Assembly (NCBI GenBank): GCA_900323505.1
Contig: OOIN01000024.1
Location: forward strand, 186,001-250,000
Direction of reading: 5' to 3'
Length of the DNA stretch: 64,000 nucleotides
From: Ustilago trichophora
Lineage: Eukaryota > Basidiomycota > Ustilaginomycetes > Ustilaginales > Ustilaginaceae
Part shown: one piece after another, positions 29,705 to 41,306 of the stretch
How positions within the stretch are numbered: the stretch's first letter is position 1
How the letters are laid out: each line of letters opens with the position of its first letter
Translations under genes and position numbers: made by a program
The notes under the pieces: generated by a model
The model's input: the letters and a program-made list of their open reading frames with translations, nothing else
Database searches by the model: none
What the model was told of the DNA's origin: nothing

Positions 29705-30443
29705 ATCTGCAACACGCGCCGAGTGTCGGTCCGTGGTTTATCTAGGAGCCCCGATTCAGTCGTGGGTTAGGTGACGTTTTCCCATCGCAAGCCCTACGAC
29801 CCTCATCATGGATACCTTTCTTCACGATCGCCCTTCGTTGGAATCAAGGCACATTGGTCGGTACGACGCGCGGTGCGTCCGGTCCTTGTGCGAATCTGGT
29901 TTCATACGACGGGCGAATGCCCACTTACGAAGGATACCCTCTTTCCTCGATGGAGGTCTTCAAGACTTGCAGCAGGTACCTCCGACGTGACACGGACGAA
30001 TCCTGTTCTTGACGAGGCGCTTCTCGCTTCTCCCCGCGCCCCGTCTTTGTTACCCTGTGACGAGCGTAGCAAGTAGTGTCCTTTTCAACGTTGCCGAATG
30101 TCATGGAAGTCAAAACCAATCTTTTCCTGTGTGTCGTGGTCTGTGTCTTCGCTGAGTATCGTGGATGCTGAGTCTGATGAGTTTGATGTTGTGTAGGCTC
30201 ATCGTTGAATGATGCGTTGCTGAAGATCCCACGAGGAGCAAATCTCAGTTGCGAGCAGTTCGGCGTAAAGTCGCACTCTCCGCTGTGCTCGCAGCATGCC
30301 GCTCTGATTCACAGACGCATCCACAAGCCCAAGACACGCGGGAGCAACGACGCTCGTATTGAGGATAGTAATGTACATGAGAGTGGAATAGAGCTCGTCG
30401 CCCGGAGCATGCGTCTTCGCTGAATACTGTGTCGCGATTGCGT

Positions 30444-31250
30444 TTAGCGCTTGGCCTGCGATGCAGCCTCTGTTGACGTAGATGGATGCAGAGTGATGGC
30501 GAGGATCTTCGACGGTCAGTAAAGTACGAGTTGGTAGGATTGATGCAAGTGGATGATCAGGATCCGGTGTTGGATCGTAACTCACCTCTCCTTGTTGCGT
30601 CTTCGAGCAGTTGAGTGTCGACGGCGGCAGCAGGAATGTGGACGTATCGGACTACGGAGCCTCGGATGAATGCCGACTTGACGGCCATCTGCGTGCAGCG
30701 AAGAGGCGAAGGCGATGAACAGGGACTTTGGGTGTCAGCATTGTCTGCGTAGCTGGTGCAAAAGGTATGGTCGGACTACGAAGGTTGAGATGGTCGCTCA
30801 CCATGTGTGGGTGTTTCGCCTCGTCCAAGACGCGAATGTTGTCGATCTTGAAGTTCAAGAATCTGCATCATTCAGTCGAGTACGAGAAAATAGTACGACA
30901 TCGAGTTGTCGGATGGATACCAGGTTGTTGGTCATGAGTGTAATGGTGCGTCGCAGAACAGGAAGACAAGGGTGATCAGTACGCGGGTCATGTGGCGCAC
31001 GAGGTGTGATGGACGGAGGACCTACTGGTCAACACTCTTGAGTGTACCCTGGATAGCAAGGTCGTTCTTGAGCTCGATGGTGACTTGTTGCCCTGTGAGG
31101 GTCTTGAATGCCGAGAAGATAAGCTGCAGTGCACAAGGGAGCAGAGGAGGGGAGGGTCGCAAGTTGTCGCGGCTTGTCAGTTGGCTGTGCCAGCTTATAC
31201 AGCACCCTATGTCATGTGCCGTGTTATGCTTCGTCATCTGTACCTACCAT
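30444..31250 (-). CDS. LSM2: U6 snRNA-associated Sm-like protein LSm2, five exons
   Basis: Subunit of the Lsm1-7 (mRNA decapping) and Lsm2-8 (U6 snRNP) rings. Exons on the minus strand: 31248-31250 (the ATG alone), 31026-31123, 30802-30862, 30586-30688 and 30444-30469, joined in frame to 96 residues. Introns are 124, 163, 113 and 116 nt with donors GTAGGT, GTAGGT, GTGAGC and GTGAGT and acceptors ending CAG. The joined product reads M-LIFSAFKTL, then VTIELKNDLAIQGTLKSVDQ (Sm1 motif), FLNFKIDNIRV, HPHM-MAVKSAFIRGSVVRYV (Sm2 motif) and ends DATRREAASQAKR. This matches LSm2 from end to end, including length. No exon exceeds 103 nt, so the gene is easy to miss. It diverges from the tryptophanyl-tRNA synthetase gene. 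Confidence 0.92.
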
Positions 31251-31589
31251 CTTGGGCGAATCTGTGGTGCCGGGTATCGGTGAGTTGAATGTATGGTAGC
31301 AAAGATGTCGAGCAGCTTGATCTTCCAGTGTGAATTGGCATATGCAGCAAGGCTGCTGCTAAGTGATTGCTCCTGCTCCACTCAAGTGTTGAGCGTACGG
31401 GCTCACGTGATGCGCTTGACTGTGAGATTTTTGAAGCTGAGCTCAACTGCCGAGACCCTCTTTTTGGCCGTTCTTCTGAGTCAAAGGCACACTCCACGCA
31501 AGGCTTGCACAGAACTGTTGCACTTTGACTCGACATCTTCTGAACTTGTTTCACACCTAACATCATCCATATCCATCTCCTCCCTCAAC
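31251..31589. promoter_or_regulatory. Short divergent promoter LSM2 / WRS1
   Basis: 339 bases separate the two start codons, so both core promoters and leaders must lie here or overlap. No clear TATA box is seen. Confidence 0.5.
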
Positions 31590-32912
31590 ATGACGACCGA
31601 GCACATCACACAGGGAGTTGCCAATGCCTCGCTTGAGGCCTCCGTCGCCGCTGCTACCGAGCAGAGGGTTACCCCCTGGGATGTCGAAGGTGCCACCGTC
31701 GACGGTCAGCAGGTTGCTATCGACTACGACAAGCTCGTCAAAGAATTCGGCACCCGCAAAATCGACCCTGAGCTGCTTGCACGATTCGAGAAGCTGACTG
31801 GATGGAAACCACACCCTCTCCTCCGTCGCGGCAGCTTCTTCTCGCACCGAGAGCTCGACAAGATCCTCGACCGATACGAGCAGGGCAAGCCCTTCTACCT
31901 CTACACCGGCCGTGGACCCAGTTCCGACTCGATGCACTTGGGACACTTGATTCCATTCCTCTTCACCAAGTGGCTCCAGGACGTCTTTGACTGCCCGTTG
32001 GTCATTCAGCTCACCGACGATGAAAAGTTCCTCTTCAAGCCGGCGCTCAAGATCGAGCAGGTCAAAGACTTTGCCTTTAAAAACGCCCGCGATATCATCG
32101 CTTGCGGCTTCAAGCTCGAAAAGACCTTTATCTTCTCCAACCTCGACTATGTCGGTGGTGCCTTCTATGCCAACATTGTACGCATCTCGCGCATGATCAC
32201 CATCAACCAGTCCAAGGGGACGTTCGGATTCACCGACTCGGACAGTGTCGGTAAAGCCCACTTCGTCTCGATTCAAGCCGCACCTTCGTTCTCCAATTCT
32301 TTCCCGCAGATCTTTGGCGAGAAGCACGATATCCCTTGCTTGATCCCATGCGCTATCGATCAGGACCCTTACTTCCGTCAGACTCGCGATGTGGCTTCCC
32401 GCTTGAAGTACCCCAAGCCGTGCCTGATCCACTCCAAGTTCTTCCCTGCGCTGCAGGGCAGTCAAACCAAGATGAGTGCATCCAACGAGAACAGCAGTAT
32501 CTTTATGCACGACACCCCCAACCAGATCAAGAACAAGATCAACAAGCACGCCTTCTCCGGTGGCCAAGAAACCGCCGAGGAGCAGCGCAGGCTCGGAGGC
32601 AACCCAGACGTCGACGTCGCCTTCCAGTACCTCACCTTCTTCTTGGATGACGACGAGGAGATCGAGCAGATCGCAAAGGACTACAGGAGCGGTGCCCTGC
32701 TGACGGGCGAGTTGAAGAAAAAGTGCATCACGGTGCTGCAAAAAGTGGTGAGCAACTTCCAGGAGAAGAAGGCCGCCGTCACAGACGACAGGGTCAGGGA
32801 GTTCATGAACAAGGACAGGAAGATCGACCCTACCATGCCTGCCCCTGGGTCGACAGCAGCGTCGCAGCAAGAGCTGTCCAAGGATACTGTGGTTGCTTCG
32901 ACATCGTCTTAG
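31590..32912 (+). CDS. WRS1: Cytosolic tryptophanyl-tRNA synthetase
   Basis: Charges tRNA-Trp in the cytosol; class Ic synthetase. 440 residues from the ATG at 31590 (CAACATGACG), selected because the 99 upstream in-frame codons have no family match. The HIGH-type signature is in [15 protein letters not shown] (about 110) and the KMSKS-type loop is [10 protein letters not shown] (about 295). Other family blocks are TPWDVEG (N-terminal beta hairpin of the eukaryotic form), [24 protein letters not shown], and [13 protein letters not shown]. The C-terminal anticodon-binding helices end near [13 protein letters not shown], followed by a short Ser/Thr tail. It is intronless. Confidence 0.97.
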   Translation: MTTEHITQGVANASLEASVAAATEQRVTPWDVEGATVDGQQVAIDYDKLVKEFGTRKIDPELLARFEKLTGWKPHPLLRRGSFFSHRELDKILDRYEQGKPFYLYTGRGPSSDSMHLGHLIPFLFTKWLQDVFDCPLVIQLTDDEKFLFKPALKIEQVKDFAFKNARDIIACGFKLEKTFIFSNLDYVGGAFYANIVRISRMITINQSKGTFGFTDSDSVGKAHFVSIQAAPSFSNSFPQIFGEKHDIPCLIPCAIDQDPYFRQTRDVASRLKYPKPCLIHSKFFPALQGSQTKMSASNENSSIFMHDTPNQIKNKINKHAFSGGQETAEEQRRLGGNPDVDVAFQYLTFFLDDDEEIEQIAKDYRSGALLTGELKKKCITVLQKVVSNFQEKKAAVTDDRVREFMNKDRKIDPTMPAPGSTAASQQELSKDTVVASTSS

Positions 32913-35900
32913 AGCCTTTGCTTCGTCTTCATGGACTGATTCTATTTGTTTCCTGGCCGTCGCAATACACCCGGCATGCCGTCTTGTCGTGCAGTCTGTG
33001 AATTGCGAGCCGCTTTATGCGTATGTTGAGAGTTGTAAGCGAACACATGTTAAACTCCCATCAAGAAAAGGAGGTCAACTTATGTTTGTGAAAGAGAGAA
33101 GTGAGCAAGAAAGAAAAGAAAAAAAAGATGGCATCAAAAAGAAGCCCGAAATTCTAACCTTAAATTGAAATGTGAGACCGCGGCCTCTTACACTATGACC
33201 GGAAGCGTCGTGCACGATCGACTCCCAGTTCAAAGGCTTTCCGTTGGCCAGAGGTCGTGGCTTCTTTCGGCACGGAATGGCTGGGCTGCGGGACGTTGTG
33301 GCGTGGAATCCGGGTTCTCTGTGGTCCAGAACGCCGAAGGCGAAGATTTGCGCAACAAAAGCGGCGGTTGGACCAACGGACAGCTCTTTCAATTGGCAGC
33401 AGTCCGCTTCTATCCGTTTCGCACTTCTTTTGATCGCCGTTACGTAGGCTTTCAACGCGCAAGCCGCGCAGCTACAGCGAGCACCGGAATCCTCCCTCGT
33501 TGTTGCTCTGAGAGCGGCGAAGTGATGTGTTGAATGGGTTGGGTGGGGGGGGGGGGACTTGGTTGCTGCCCTGCTGAGGCCTTCGGATGTGGTGTTCACC
33601 GACGAAGGAGTCGTAGAGCGGAGCTCTCCGTTGATTCCCGATGCGAGCCCAAGCGTGGGGTACACGGATGGTGCGGAGGACAAGGAGAGACGCCGAACTA
33701 GCGGGCACTGACCGGCATAGGCGAGCTCTCGAGGCAACAGGTACCAATCTTGACCTTGCACCGGCCATGAAAACATGATTTGAATGATTGGACAGGAAGA
33801 GGCCGCCACCAATCACCAACCGGCCAAAGTGGAGAAACATTCTGCATCGCTAAAGAGGAGCAGAACCCGAAAAAGGACGCCCACAATCATGGGGAATCGC
33901 GATGATTTGCTCGCAAACACATACTTCACCGCGTTTCTACAGTAACTACAGTACGTTGACCAAGCGCTGCATCGTCTGTGCGCACAGGGAGAAGGGTCTG
34001 GAGATCACGCGGCCAAAGTTTAATTTGTATACTGTACTGCAGGGCACTCTTTTAGATTGCAGGCACGCTCCAGAAATGCAGAGCCTGGGAGAGAGAGACT
34101 AACTTACCACAGATCAACTTTAACTTGTCTGGCTCGGCAATAGGCAACATAGGGTTAAATCAAGCTTGAGCGGTGGCGTCTGTTTGGCCACGCCACGCCA
34201 TCTTTAAGGTGTCTCGCGGCCTCAACATGCGTATTGACGTCGAGTCGACCTGCTGTGGGCCGTGCACAGAACTAGGAAAGACTCGAAGCCAAGGTGGTAC
34301 TGTATACCATACCCTTTCAAGGTAGGGCGTGATAGTCGGCTTCCCCGCTTCTGTGGCGAAGCCGGTCAGGGGCGGTCCTTGTTGTAATTGGAAGTCACAG
34401 TCGACAACGAATCGCTGATTGGCAATCGCTCTCATGACAACAAGGCAGCCGAAGCACAAGAAGAGCGTGGGCGGTTCGGGAACAAGAACCAAGAGGGGAG
34501 CCAGAAAAAACTAAGCAGATGTGCATTAAAAAAGGATGTTGATTGGATCAGAGATAAGCGATATCAGCGGAGCTCGAAATGGTTGCTCGATTGCTATAAG
34601 CTGCAGAGAAACATATTGACCTTCTCACCGCACCGTCGACAACTACAGCGTACTGTACAGGGTGTGTAACATTGCACTACTGCTCCAGTGCGCATATACT
34701 GTACAGTATGGCGGAATGCACTTTTACAGCAGGGTTTGTGGTGCACGGTCCTTTTCAGCGTGACAACGTTCGGGAAGCAGATTCACTGATCTCGCCAACA
34801 CAAGACAGCTCTGGAGTCACCGAGGCATCGGCAACATGTCAAGATTTTGCCTGCTGTCAGAATGCGCGCAGACAGGTCCCGCTGCTGCTGATGATCAGCG
34901 GCTTGACCGGCAAGGGCTTGCCAAGGCCTAGCCTACTTGCCTTCAGAGTGAGTGTTGCTTGCCAGGAAGCACACGGCATCTTTGTGGTGTGAGGGTGTTC
35001 ACGGGTCAGAAAAGGTCGGCAATCCGAAGAGTGCCGCAGATTCTGAGGTTGAATTTCGATTTTAAGCTGGCCGTGCCACACACACACACACCAATATTAG
35101 CGGGACGGGCTGGCGGGCGCAAAGACAGGGGAACCAAGAAAAACAAAATCCTGTGAAAAACGCGTGTGAGCCCTTGTACTCCCTCGTCAAGAGAGAGGGA
35201 GAGGGAGGAGTGAGAGCGTGTGAGCCTCGGCCTGACTTTTTGTTCCCCTGGTCACACGAGGGTTTGAGGCCCCGCCGTGCCTTGATGGGCTTTGCTTGTC
35301 CAACAGGTCGAGGTGAGAATGAACATCTGAGATTGTGCAATGCTGCACACATGAGAAGCCGAACGGTCAGCTTTGCCGGGACAGCAGCCAGCATTGTGCT
35401 ACGCTTCGGTCAGAGAGCGGTACAGTACGTACAGTACAGTAATTACGGACAACACTAAAAGCCCGTAGTAACAGCGAGGCGCATTGCATTGGTAATGTGC
35501 GGTGGTTGAGTGGCGGAACAGCAGCAGCAGCATTTTTTGGTCGTTCGCGTTCAAGCAGGAGCAAGCAGCAGGTGAAACATGCATACAGTACTGTACTGTA
35601 CATGTTCAAAACCTGAACGAGTGGATCACAACAACACGACGAACACACAAGAGAAAACTGCTGCTGCCGGCCATCACGTACATTGCGCTAGACTGTTGTC
35701 GCGATTGTCCACGCTGTCCTCTGTGGGGGGCGCCCACATAAACAAAGGGCTTCGATAGAAGAAAGCAGGTCACAAGGTGCACAGGTTGATAACGTCGGCA
35801 GAATTTGGAAAGCATTGTTGTGTGTGAGTGCATCGCACTGCAAAATAATGTTGTTTGCCTTGGCTGGCACTGGTAAGCCAAGAGGGGGAAGAGAGAGAGA

Positions 35901-37324
35901 GAGAGAGAAGTGAAAACAATGCAATTTGTCCAGAGGCTGCAGGTTGGGTCGTGTGTCATCGGTCGGTTCTGTTTCGGTTGCCATCCGCAAAGGAAAAAAA
36001 AAGCAGCTGCAGGGTGGCTACCTTTCTTGTCGGAAATCCCGCTCTTTTCGAGGGCCAGGGGAAATTGGTACAGGAAAACAATACGAACACACAAACAACA
36101 CACGCAACCAAAGACCATGGAAAAATTTAAGACTGCTAATCAGCTCGAGATCAGTTGCTGGCGCCTGCTGCTCGCTGCTCGCTGCTGCTGCTGCTGCAAT
36201 GCAATCCTCTGCATCGACACAGAATATTGGTTTTTTTATTTTTTATTTTTTATCAGCAATATCTTGACTTTGAGAGCCGTTTATGAACAGTATTTGGCGG
36301 TCAACCTCCGAGCGTTTGCATACAGCCTTTGCCGCCTTTGCAGCCTTCGTCCGACACAAGCTCTAGCTACATAAGAAATCAAGTGGAGTCTCCACTATGG
36401 TAAGGAATGGGAGAGACACTCGGAAAACGAAAAATGCGTTCATGCTGGGCGAAAGGGTTTAGTGAAGTCAACAGTTGCCTCAAGCGAGGACATCACAGTA
36501 CAGTACAACATGGCGCAGCATCGACAACAAAGCTTTTTTTGGTGTTCAGGACGTGTCAGAAGGCTCTGTCTCGGGTTATTCTCTGAACCCAAAGAATGCG
36601 AAACAAAAGAAAAAAAGCAGCAATTCATTCCGAATTTTATTTTTCATTTTTCATTTTCCATTTTCACACAGATTTAAGGAGGACGAGAGAGGGCTGATGC
36701 TGCTGATCTTGATCCACAATGGACCGATTGCCGTGTAAATTTACTCTTTTTATTTATTTACCTTTTCTCCTCAGGGCACTGTGACACGGCCAATTTCTTT
36801 TTTAAACATAAAAATAGTAAATGCAGTGTCTCTGATTCGACTGGTTCGACTCGACTTGCTGCATCCCCGCCTCTGTGTCTGTGTGTTGTGCATTTCCAAT
36901 TTCAACACATACACACACACACCGCGCTCACGGTCGTTCGACTGCCCGCCTGAATCATCTCGAGCTCTTTCTCCGTGGCTGCTGCGCCTAAATCCTGTCT
37001 CTCTCGACTCTCCCTCTCTCTCCACTCGTGCCAGCCTCTCCAACCGAAAAGCTCTTTTTGACTCATCCTATCTGGCTATCCCTCTCTAATCGGTGGCTCT
37101 GCTCTACGGTGCTCCTCTGCGCTGCAATCCCTCCTGCTTTCGCTCCGTTCCGCTCGACTCCGGTGTAGCATCTCTCTCGAGCTCCATCGATTGCGCCCGG
37201 CTCCCTGTGCGCCTTGGCATCCGACATCATCCTCGTTTCAACCCACCATTCCCTTTCTTACCCATCTCACCGTCATCTCTGCTGCGACAGTCATCATCGG
37301 CATACTCTAGCCATCTCCTCCTCC

Positions 37325-37357
<33 letters not shown>

Positions 37358-38023
37358 ACCGCACTCGTCACCGACGCACTGTGACTCCTCCCCTTCTCTA
37401 ACCACACCGGCAGGTCTCGATAGCAGCCTCGATAGCCCGACACTATCCTACCCTTGCACAACGACCGGGCCTCGCCTTCGACCCTCGCTGTCCCGATCCA
37501 CGCTTCCTTTCCTGTCAACCATCCGATACCATCCACGAGGATTCGCATACCAGGACCTTCTTTTCATCAATCACACAGCGCTGCTCCTACGAGCATCGAT
37601 CTCTGCCCACGGGTAGATTCTAAACATCGCCACCAGTCTGCAACCCTTCTCTCTTCTACAGCAAAGGAAGACGAGACCTCGTAGAAGTTTTGCACGCAAC
37701 TCAACCTTAACGGCTTGGACGGACAGCACCGACGATCTTGGTTGAACGCTTGGCACGAGCTTATTTGTTCACCGACGTCGTTCACGCACTAGCACACTAG
37801 CGGGTCAAGCAAGTCGCGACCGAACTTCCAACATATACGAACGGTCTTTCGCTTTCGCGCTTCGCTACTCAGCTCCGCACTTGTGAGCTGCTGGTCAAGT
37901 ACATCGGTTTCGCACCACTAGGATTCGAGCGCGGAAAGCTTGACTCTGGCGCCATCGACCCCGCACATCCAGGACACGTCAAAGCACTCACGCGCTGAGG
38001 GCTACTTTCCAACACAAGCAAAC
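32913..38023. other. 5.1-kb gene-poor region
   Basis: No gene is supported. The longest frame (33075-33812, minus, 245 codons) has no recognisable domain and passes through a G12 run (33545-33556); other frames overlap each other on both strands. The region carries repeated GTAC-core palindromes (33938-33956, 34027-34040, 34649-34661, 34696-34709, 35419-35443, 35583-35604, 36495-36508), a CA run near 35080, GA run near 35890, and an AT-rich patch at 36740-36820. From about 36950 to 38020 it becomes strongly pyrimidine-rich on the plus strand with a (CAT)n run (37329-37357), and is probably the promoter and leader of the SRPK gene. Confidence 0.45.
37329..37357. repeat. (CAT)n trinucleotide repeat
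   Basis: About nine CAT units inside the pyrimidine-rich region upstream of the SRPK gene. Confidence 0.95.
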
Positions 38024-41000
38024 ATGTCGTCTGCAGGGTAAGTCTTTTGCTTTACTATACAGATCCTGGCTATGCGCGCCCCTATTTCGGTTCCGCGTTA
38101 TGAAGCATCTTCATCCAGCTTCGGGACAGGGTCGCTTCGGAGATGAAGCTCAAAAGCTTGAACTAGGATTAGGGCGTTGGCCTCTGCGGATGTTCGGTAG
38201 CGTGACTTGGCAGAGGTGGCATTCGCTTTCCGCTTGCTCGAGATTGTATCGGGCTTGCACGGTCTACAGCACGCTTTTGTCGGCGATTCGATTCTTGATT
38301 AGGCTTTTCAAACCTTGTCGTCGTATTGGCACGCTCTCTCAGCACGTGTATTTGCCATCTGCGCGGATGACATGTCCTGCGCTGAGCCAGTAAACCGCAG
38401 CTGCTCAGCACGGGTCACGGGGCCAGAGGGTGGGTCCGTGCCCCTCTGCTTTTCACACCACTGCGTTTCTGTCGGAGATTTCGCCAGCAGCAGGGAAACG
38501 AAAGAAAACAGGGTTCGACATCACGAGGGCAAGCACCCAGGGTCTTTTCGCCGGTGCTCTGAGGAGCGGTCGCGTGGATCGTGTCTCTCGGGCGACATCT
38601 CAGCGCCAATCTTGTTCGCACTCTTTCAATCTTTCGCGCTTTCCGTTCTACCTCACTCTGACCCTTGGTATACTAGCATAGAACTCGTGCTGACATATAA
38701 CCACTGTCCCTTTTCTCACACGTCGACCGACGTCTGCACGCCTCTGACGCCTGGCACGTCCTCAATTGATCTGTATCCACTGCAGCCCTTCCAACGACCA
38801 CGGCGATAAGGCCTTCAGCAACGTCATTACATCAACCTGCACACCCGGCCCGTCTCCAGTCAACACACCCGGCGCCATCTCGGCGTTACCCGTCCCAATG
38901 GCAGGAGGCCCACATCACCATCCCCCAGCCATGCCCTCCAACTCGATCTCGATAGCAGGTGCCTCCCAAGACCAACATACACCAGGAAGTTACGGACCAT
39001 CCTCCATGAACGCATCCTCAGATATGGGGTCCGTCATGACAGAAGACGAGGAAGATCTCGAAGACTATGGCAAGGGCGGCTACCACCCAGTCCACGTCGG
39101 AGACACTTTTTCGGACGGGCGGTATCTCATCGTTCGAAAGCTCGGTTGGGGACATTTCTCCACCGTGTGGCTTGCAAAAGACAACAAGATGAAGCGCCAC
39201 GTAGCTCTCAAGGTTGTCAAGAGCGCTCCTCACTACACAGAAACCGCTTTGGACGAAATCAAGCTGCTCCAACGACTCGTTTCCGCCAACCCCAACCACC
39301 CAGGCAGGCGTCACTGCGTCTCGCTTCTCGACCACTTCCGACACAAGGGCCCCAACGGCTCCCACGTCTGCATGGTTTTCGAAGTGCTCGGCGAGAACCT
39401 TCTTGGTCTCATCAAGCGATATCAGCACCGTGGTGTTCCCCCACACATTGTCAAGCAGATTGCCAAACAGGTGCTGCTTGGTTTGGATTACATGCACCAA
39501 GAGTGTGGCATCATTCACACCGATCTCAAACCCGAAAACGTGCTTATTTGCATCGATGATGTTGAGGCGGTTGTCGAGGCCGAGTTGCGCTCCAACCCGG
39601 CTGCAGTGCCCACAAAGCTGGTCGGCGTCCCCCCAAGTCAGGGTCGAGGCGGCACCCAGACGCCAAAAAGAGATGGTATCTTCATCACTGGTTCGCAACC
39701 TCTGCCAAGTCCCAGCAGCAGTCTTGGCTCAAGTCCCATGTTTGACAAATGGGCCTTTGGCATGTCCAAAATCGACAAGCCAAGCGTCAGTGACAGCGAG
39801 AACGGCTTCCGAAGTGGCGCGAGCAGCGAGGCCGCTGGCTCCAAGGGTGGGTCTCTTGCGAACAGCAAGGAGAGGGAAAAGTCCACCGAGATGATTGGCC
39901 ACGGCCTTTCGCAACTTTGCACGCAGGGTCCGGGTAGCTTACCTGCTGACTCGTTTGGAAGCAGGATGACCACCGGCGCTCCCCAGCAAAAGGGCCCTTC
40001 GCTGCTTTCGCTCGGAGCTCCCCGCCTCCCACAAGCATCTGAAACGGGAGCAGCAGCTTCAAATTCTGCACAGCAGCAAGAGGCAGCCGCAGAGCCCACT
40101 GACTCGCCTTCACCCATGTCGATGGACTCGCCAAGCCCATCCAACCATCAGGACCCCACGCCCATGGATCAGGAGATGCATCAACCCGCACCCGCAGCAG
40201 GCGATCCCAACACGCTCCCGCCTCCGCCACCATACGATCCCAGTTCGCTGGAACGCATCACAGTCAAGATTGCCGACTTGGGTAACGCTTGTTGGGTTGA
40301 CCACCACTTTACCAACGACATTCAGACACGGCAGTACCGATGCCCCGAAGTCATCTTGGGTGCAAAGTGGGGTCCCAGCGCCGACATGTGGTCGGCAAGC
40401 TGCATGTTTTTTGAGCTCTTGACCGGTGACTACCTCTTTGACCCTGCGGCTGGCACCAAGTACAATAAGGACGATGACCACGTGGCTCAGATTATCGAGC
40501 TTCTCGGCGACTTTCCCAAGAGTCTTGCATTTGCTGGCAAGTACAGCGCCGACATCTTCAACCGACGCGGAGAGCTCCGTCACATCCACAAGCTGCGGTT
40601 CTGGCCACTCATCTCGGTGCTGCAGGAAAAGTATCTGATGCCGTACAACGAGGCCAACGAGTTGTCGTCCTTCCTGATGCCCATGCTCAGGCTGCATCCC
40701 GAGAAGCGAGCTGGTGCGAGGGAGTTGTTGGATCACACCTGGATTGACGGAATCGTGGTGCAGGGCGAGATCGAACAAGCAATGAGGCAGGCGGGTATCG
40801 ACGTGGACGCGTTGACCGCCGGAAGCCCTTCAGGACGATCGCTCCCGCCTGGTTTGACACCGAGCGAAGCAGATGCACTCAAACCCGTGGGATCGGTATC
40901 TAGCAGCCCTGCGCCTCTTTCGTTGAGCATGCAAGGTCTTGAAGATGCCAAGCGTCGAGCAGCGCAGCACCAAGCTGACACCGCTGCGGCTGCTTCTGGC

Positions 41001-41306
41001 CAGAATGGCACGGGCGCATCCAATCTAACCAGTGCAGCCTCCTCCGCCTTGCCAACTCCGTCCATTGGAAGCTCGCGCGACCCGGTTCAAGCGTTGCAAG
41101 CCGAGGCCCTCGAACGATCCTCCTCCTCCGATGGCGGCGGAGAGTCACACATGACGGTCAAAGGTGTCGCTGCCGAAGATGCAGCCGTCCGTCAAATCTC
41201 GACTCCCAAACTGACTGGTCAGCAGGGCCAAGGCAGCAGCAATAGGGAACCCGGCTCACCTTCTCCTCAAGGACTGCCACGTCCCGTAGCAACCACAGTG
41301 CAATAG
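38024..41306 (+). CDS. SRPK-type SR-protein kinase (Sky1/Dsk1 family), one long intron
   Basis: Phosphorylates RS dipeptides of SR splicing/export factors. Exon 1 is 38024-38037 (14 nt, M-S-S-A-G) and exon 2 is 38786-41306; the intron at 38038-38785 is 748 nt (GTAAGT...CTGCAG). The join gives MSSAGPSNDHGDKAFSN and 844 residues. The kinase is split as in all SRPKs. Lobe 1 is about 110-275, with the glycine loop KLGWGHFSTVWLA, lysine HVALKVVKSAPHYTETAL and the catalytic HTDLKPENVL. A disordered spacer of about 220 residues follows, with Ser/Pro/Gln runs. Lobe 2 is about 490-660, with DLGNACW (in place of DFG, normal for SRPK), RQYRCPEVILGAKW, and DMWSASCMFFELLTGDYLF. The C-terminal 180 residues are disordered. 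The spacer in relatives governs cytoplasmic retention. Confidence 0.94.

Larger units (their letters stand above)
29195..30060. other. Non-coding hairpin-rich island, possible degenerate element
   Basis: About 0.87 kb that differs in texture from its flanks: no plausible ORF, a 55-bp tandem repeat, and at least eight short perfect inverted repeats. Its ends carry an imperfect inverted repeat, TCACAGGATAA at 29195-29205 and TTACCCTGTGA at 30050-30060 (10 of 11 positions complementary), but I find no flanking target-site duplication. It may be a small non-autonomous element, an old LTR fragment, or a structured RNA gene. I recognise no rRNA, tRNA, 5S, snRNA or retroelement protein in it. Confidence 0.4.

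Noticed and set aside
30199..30585. 128-codon minus-strand frame overlapping the LSM2 3' exon
   Set aside because: The alternative reading does not continue LSm2; splicing to the AACAG acceptor gives the expected EAASQAKR end and stop at 30444.
31563..32870. 435-codon minus-strand frame antisense to tryptophanyl-tRNA synthetase
   Set aside because: No domain; explained by strong third-position C/G bias of the sense gene.
33075..33812. 245-codon minus-strand frame in the gene-poor region
   Set aside because: No domain, ends in a Phe/Ser/Leu run, overlaps a 122-codon frame on the other strand and crosses a G12 homopolymer.
36835..36860. GGTTCGACTCG resembling a tRNA B box
   Set aside because: The bases around it do not form a T-arm stem and no A box or acceptor stem lies upstream.
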